64,000 nucleotides of DNA from contig NZ_KB911589.1 of NCBI RefSeq assembly GCF_000383615.1, positions 124,001 to 188,000 on the forward strand. The letters are read 5' to 3'. This DNA is from Streptomyces canus 299MFChir4.1. GTDB taxonomy: Bacteria; Actinomycetota; Actinomycetes; Streptomycetales; Streptomycetaceae. The translations under genes were made by a program, and so were the position numbers. Positions 60,858 to 64,000 of this stretch are shown here, piece after piece; position 1 is the first letter of the stretch, and every line of letters starts with the position of its first letter. A model generated the notes under the pieces. The model searched no databases, was not told the DNA's origin, and was given only the letters and a program-made list of their open reading frames with translations.

Positions 60858-61907
60858 ATGAGCGAGGCACTTGTCGCCACCGAGGTCCCCGAGGCATCCG
60901 TCCCGGGGGCCTCGGGGGCCCGTCAGTTCTGGCGTCGGCTGCGGGCGCAGCGCGCCGCCATGGTCGCGGCCGTCGTCGTCGCACTGCTCGTCCTGGTCGC
61001 CCTCGCGGCGCCCCTGCTCACCGCGCTGGAGGGCCAGGACCCGACCACCTACCACCCCTCCCTGATCGACTCCGCGCGTGGAGGCGTGCCCATCGGGTCC
61101 TTCGGGGGCGTCGGCGGGGAGCATTGGCTCGGCGTCGAGCCCCAGACCGGACGCGACCTGTTCGCGCGGCTGGTGTACGGCGCCCGGGTCTCCCTGGGCG
61201 TCGCCCTGGCCGCGACCGCCGTACAGGTCTTCCTCGGTGTCGTCGTCGGTGTCGCGGCCGCGCTCGGCAACCGATGGGTTGATCAACTGTTGAGCCGGAT
61301 CACCGACATCATCGTGGCCATGCCGTTGATGATCATGGCGTTGGCACTGCTGGCCGTCGTGCCGAGCAGCTTCCCCCGGCCGGTCCTGGTCGCGCTCATC
61401 ATCGGTTTCGTCGCCTGGGGCACGATCGGCAAGATCGCGCGCGCCCAGACCCTCACCCTCAAGGAACTCGACTACGTGGCCGCCGCCCGGCTCAGCGGCT
61501 GGGGCACCCTGCGGATCGCCCGCCGGGAACTGCTGCCCGGTCTCGCCGCGCCCGTCATCACCTACGCGGCCCTCATGGTGCCCGCGAACATCTCCATCGA
61601 GGCGTCCCTGTCCTTCCTCGGCGTCGGCGTCAAGCCGCCCACCCCGTCCTGGGGACAGATGCTCACCTCGGCCGATGTCTGGTACCAGGCGGCCCCGCAG
61701 TACCTGCTGCTGCCCGCGGCCGCGCTGTTCGTCACCGTCCTCGCGCTCACCGTCCTCGGCGACGGGGTCCGCACCGCCCTCGACCCGCGTGCGGCCTCCC
61801 GACTGCGTATCGGCACGGGCCGCAGACAGGAGTCAAAGGCAGGCAAGCCCGAGGCCGCCAAGACCGAGGCCGGCAGGTCCGAGGCCGCCGAGGAGGGCAT
61901 CGCATGA
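60858..61907 (+). CDS. Peptide ABC transporter permease (DppC type)
   Basis: A 349-aa permease. One N-terminal helix (AAMVAAVVVALLVLVALAAPLL), a periplasmic loop with GVEPQTGRDLFARLVYGARVSLGV, then five helices. The EAA loop is DYVAAARLSGWGTLRIARRELLPG. The C-terminus carries an extra ~40-residue Lys/Glu/Ala tail (KAGKPEAAKTEAGRSEAAEE). DppC normally follows DppB; here the order is reversed. ATG at 60858. Confidence 0.92.
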   Translation: MSEALVATEVPEASVPGASGARQFWRRLRAQRAAMVAAVVVALLVLVALAAPLLTALEGQDPTTYHPSLIDSARGGVPIGSFGGVGGEHWLGVEPQTGRDLFARLVYGARVSLGVALAATAVQVFLGVVVGVAAALGNRWVDQLLSRITDIIVAMPLMIMALALLAVVPSSFPRPVLVALIIGFVAWGTIGKIARAQTLTLKELDYVAAARLSGWGTLRIARRELLPGLAAPVITYAALMVPANISIEASLSFLGVGVKPPTPSWGQMLTSADVWYQAAPQYLLLPAAALFVTVLALTVLGDGVRTALDPRAASRLRIGTGRRQESKAGKPEAAKTEAGRSEAAEEGIA

Positions 61908-62902
61908 GCGGCTTCACCGCATTCGCCCTGCGCCGGGCCGTGAGCGCCGTACTCACCCTGCTCGCCCTCTCGGTGATCATCTACGTCGTCTTCTACGCCA
62001 CCCCCGGCAATGTCGCCCAGATCACCTGCGGCCCGCGCTGCTCGCCCGAACAGGTGCACCAGGTCGCCCAGCAACTCCGGCTCGACGATCCGCTGTACCT
62101 GCGCTACTGGCACTTCCTCCAGGGCATCGTCGCGGGCCACGACTACTCCACCGGGACCTCCGTCGAGCACTGCCCGGCGCCGTGCCTCGGGCTGTCGTAC
62201 CAAAGTGACCAGCAGGTCACCCGGATCATCCTGAACAAGCTGCCCGTCAGCCTGTCGCTGGTGGTCGGCGCGATGGTCCTCTGGCTGCTGCTGGGCGTCG
62301 GCACCGGCGTGCTCTCCGCCTGGCGGCGCGGCCGGTTCACCGAGCGCGCGCTGACCGGCATCACCCTCGCCGGCGTCGCCACGCCCGTGTTCGTCATCGG
62401 CCTCGTCCTGATGATCGTGGTCTGCGGGCAACTGGAACTCCTGCCCTTCCCCGAGTACGTCTCCTTCTCCGACGACCCCGAACAGTGGATGTGGGGCCTG
62501 CTGCTGCCCTGGGTCACGCTCGCCCTCGGCGAGGCGGCCTACTTCGCGCGGCTGACCCGGGCGTCGATGCTGGAGACGCTCGCCGAGGACCACATCCGCA
62601 CCTTCCGGGCCTACGGCGTCGGCGAGCGGTCGATCGTCGGCCGGCACGCCCTGCGCGGGGCCCTGGCCCCGATCATCGCCCTGAACGCCAACGACTTCGG
62701 CAGCGCGATGGGCGGGGCCGTCCTCGTCGAGTCGCTGTTCGGCCTGCCCGGCATCGGCCAGGAACTGGTCCACGCCGTCACCGTCGTCGACCTCCCGGTC
62801 GTCGTCGGCATGGTCCTGGTCATCGGCTTCTTCGTGGTGCTCGCCAACGCCGTCGCGGACGTCCTGTACGCGGTGGCCGACCGACGGGTGGTGCTCGCAT
62901 GA
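61904..62902 (+). CDS. Peptide ABC transporter permease (DppB type)
   Basis: A 332-aa permease with six helices, beginning FALRRAVSAVLTLLALSVIIYVVFYATPG, the DppB hallmark. The EAA loop reads AEDHIRTFRAYGVGERSIVGRHALRGALAP. The first periplasmic loop has four cysteines (ITCGPRCSPE, EHCPAPCLG), more than usual, possibly paired. ATGA overlaps on both sides. Confidence 0.92.
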   Translation: MSGFTAFALRRAVSAVLTLLALSVIIYVVFYATPGNVAQITCGPRCSPEQVHQVAQQLRLDDPLYLRYWHFLQGIVAGHDYSTGTSVEHCPAPCLGLSYQSDQQVTRIILNKLPVSLSLVVGAMVLWLLLGVGTGVLSAWRRGRFTERALTGITLAGVATPVFVIGLVLMIVVCGQLELLPFPEYVSFSDDPEQWMWGLLLPWVTLALGEAAYFARLTRASMLETLAEDHIRTFRAYGVGERSIVGRHALRGALAPIIALNANDFGSAMGGAVLVESLFGLPGIGQELVHAVTVVDLPVVVGMVLVIGFFVVLANAVADVLYAVADRRVVLA

Positions 62903-64000
62903 GCCTTGTCCATGTCACGGACCTGACCGTCGAGTTCGGCGACCTGCGCGCCGTCGACGGCCTCTCCTTCCGCCTGGAGGAGGGCGCGGCCCTCGCCCTG
63001 GTCGGCGAGTCCGGCTCCGGCAAGTCCACCGTCGCCTCGGCCCTGCTCGGGCTGCACCGCGGCACGGGGGCGCGTGTGGGCGGCTCGGTCGAGGTCGCCG
63101 GAGTGGACGTACCGCGGGCGTCGGACGACGAACTGCGGCGGCTGCGGGGCGCGAAGGCCGCGATGGTCTTCCAGGACCCGCTGTCGTCCCTGGACCCCTA
63201 CTACGCGATCGGCGACCAGATCGCCGAGGTGTACCGCGTGCACACGCGCGCGTCGCGACGAACGGCACGCGCGCGTGCGGTGGAGGTGCTGGACCGGGTC
63301 GGCATTCCGGACGCCGTACGGCGATCCCGGTCCCGTCCGCACGAGTTCAGCGGCGGCATGCGCCAGCGCGCCCTCATCGCGATGGCACTGGCCTGCGAAC
63401 CCCGCCTGCTGATCGCCGACGAGCCGACGACCGCGCTCGACGTGACCGTCCAGGCCCAGATCCTCGACCTGCTGCACACGCTGCGCGCGGAGACCGGCAT
63501 GGGCCTGCTGCTCGTCACGCACGACGTGGGCGTCGCCGCGGGCAGCGTCGACGACGTGCTGGTCATGCGGCACGGTCGCGCGGTCGAGCAGGGGCCGGTC
63601 GCCGCGGTGCTCGGGGCGCCGGGAGAGGCGTACACCCGCGAACTGCTCGCCGCGGTACCGCGCGTGGACGCCCCGCGGGCACCTTCCGGGCCGGCCGGCG
63701 AGGTGGTCCTCGAAGCGAGGGGCCTGCGACGCGAGTTCGGCCGCGGCAGGAAGGCCTTCGCGGCCGTCGACGACGTCTCGCTGACCGTCCGCCGGGGCGA
63801 GACCCTCGGCGTCGTCGGCGAGAGCGGCAGCGGCAAGACCACCCTGGGACGGATGCTGGTCGGCCTGCTGGAGCCGACGGCGGGGGAGGTCCGCCACGAC
63901 GGCCACGCACGCGTGGGCGTGAACCCGGCCGTGCAGATGGTCTTCCAGGACCCCGTCTCCTCCCTCAACCCCCGCCGCAACGTGGGCGAGTCCATCGCCG
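62899..64000 (+). CDS. Peptide ABC transporter double ATPase, 3' end outside window
   Basis: Open frame from ATG 62899 to the window end (367 codons seen) holding two ATPase domains in one chain. Domain 1: Walker A GESGSGKS, signature FSGGMRQR, Walker B LLIADEPTTALD, H-loop THDVG. Domain 2 starts near residue 270 (VLEARGLRREFG) with Walker A GESGSGKT and Q-loop FQDPVSSLNPR, and is cut before its signature. It is therefore a DppD-DppF fusion replacing the two separate ATPases seen at the window's start. Confidence 0.92.
   Translation, partial: MSLVHVTDLTVEFGDLRAVDGLSFRLEEGAALALVGESGSGKSTVASALLGLHRGTGARVGGSVEVAGVDVPRASDDELRRLRGAKAAMVFQDPLSSLDPYYAIGDQIAEVYRVHTRASRRTARARAVEVLDRVGIPDAVRRSRSRPHEFSGGMRQRALIAMALACEPRLLIADEPTTALDVTVQAQILDLLHTLRAETGMGLLLVTHDVGVAAGSVDDVLVMRHGRAVEQGPVAAVLGAPGEAYTRELLAAVPRVDAPRAPSGPAGEVVLEARGLRREFGRGRKAFAAVDDVSLTVRRGETLGVVGESGSGKTTLGRMLVGLLEPTAGEVRHDGHARVGVNPAVQMVFQDPVSSLNPRRNVGESIA

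Noticed and set aside
1..64000. CRISPR arrays, rRNA operons, intact insertion sequences, prophage
   Set aside because: No regularly spaced direct repeats, rRNA motifs, transposase genes or phage structural genes were seen.

Overview
The window is chromosomal DNA of a Streptomyces. The evidence is very high GC with GC-rich third codon positions, frequent GTG and TTG starts, ATGA/GTGA start-stop overlaps, several apparently leaderless genes, and a gene order that matches, from memory, the S. coelicolor core segment that begins with bldK and carries mshB, the sigE-like ECF locus, tatB, mrp and an RNA helicase. Homology calls come from reading the translations; no database was searched.

Layout. 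(1) 1-2833: end of an oligopeptide importer operon (bldKC-bldKD-bldKE type; first gene cut by the window edge), then an S9 peptidase on the other strand. (2) 5.5-10.1 kb: an accessory block between conserved genes. It holds a type I restriction (HsdR-like) gene with an N-terminal HEPN-type domain, cut after Walker A and joined to a frameshifted regulatory ATPase remnant; a Streptomyces HTH protein; an overlapping pair of tiny genes resembling a toxin-antitoxin module; and a second HEPN gene broken by a 4-bp duplication. It looks like a decayed defence island. (3) 10.1-17.6 kb: mshB (mycothiol), a DUF6113 membrane protein, a Gly/Pro-rich peptidoglycan-binding-domain protein, and a four-gene ABC-2 exporter plus DesK/DesR-like two-component operon with a candidate operator. 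(4) 17.7-28.5 kb: housekeeping genes including SirB1-like protein, acetyltransferase, fdxA, dapC and dapE (lysine/diaminopimelate), LOG-family hydrolase, folP2, a DivIVA-like protein, tag, an enoyl-CoA hydratase and DUF3117. (5) 28.6-34.0 kb: the actinobacterial envelope-stress cluster methyltransferase <> ECF sigma - zinc anti-sigma - HtrA protease - TatB, also seen in Mycobacterium around sigE. (6) 35-42.6 kb: glycosyltransferase, Mrp ATPase, DUF1003, an MgtE-like protein without the channel domain, a lipoprotein and CorA. (7) 43-58.8 kb: mixed conserved genes (SUFU-domain protein, MFS exporter, PHP phosphoesterase, MarC, NYN nuclease, DEAD-box helicase with a long basic repeat tail, MiaE-like protein, TetR regulator, hydrolases, and a DUF3152 protein with a metzincin-type zinc motif). 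(8) 58.8 kb to the end: a second peptide ABC importer, preceded by a palindrome over a consensus -35 box and a 31-codon leader-like ORF, ending in a two-ATPase fusion cut by the window edge.

Recurring themes are envelope function (peptide uptake, peptidoglycan binding, Tat export, HtrA, ECF stress response) and divalent-cation handling. Two genes, the methyltransferase and the DEAD-box helicase, have no ordinary start codon where their conserved N-termini begin and appear to start at ATT and CTG. No tRNA, rRNA, CRISPR array or intact insertion sequence was recognised.
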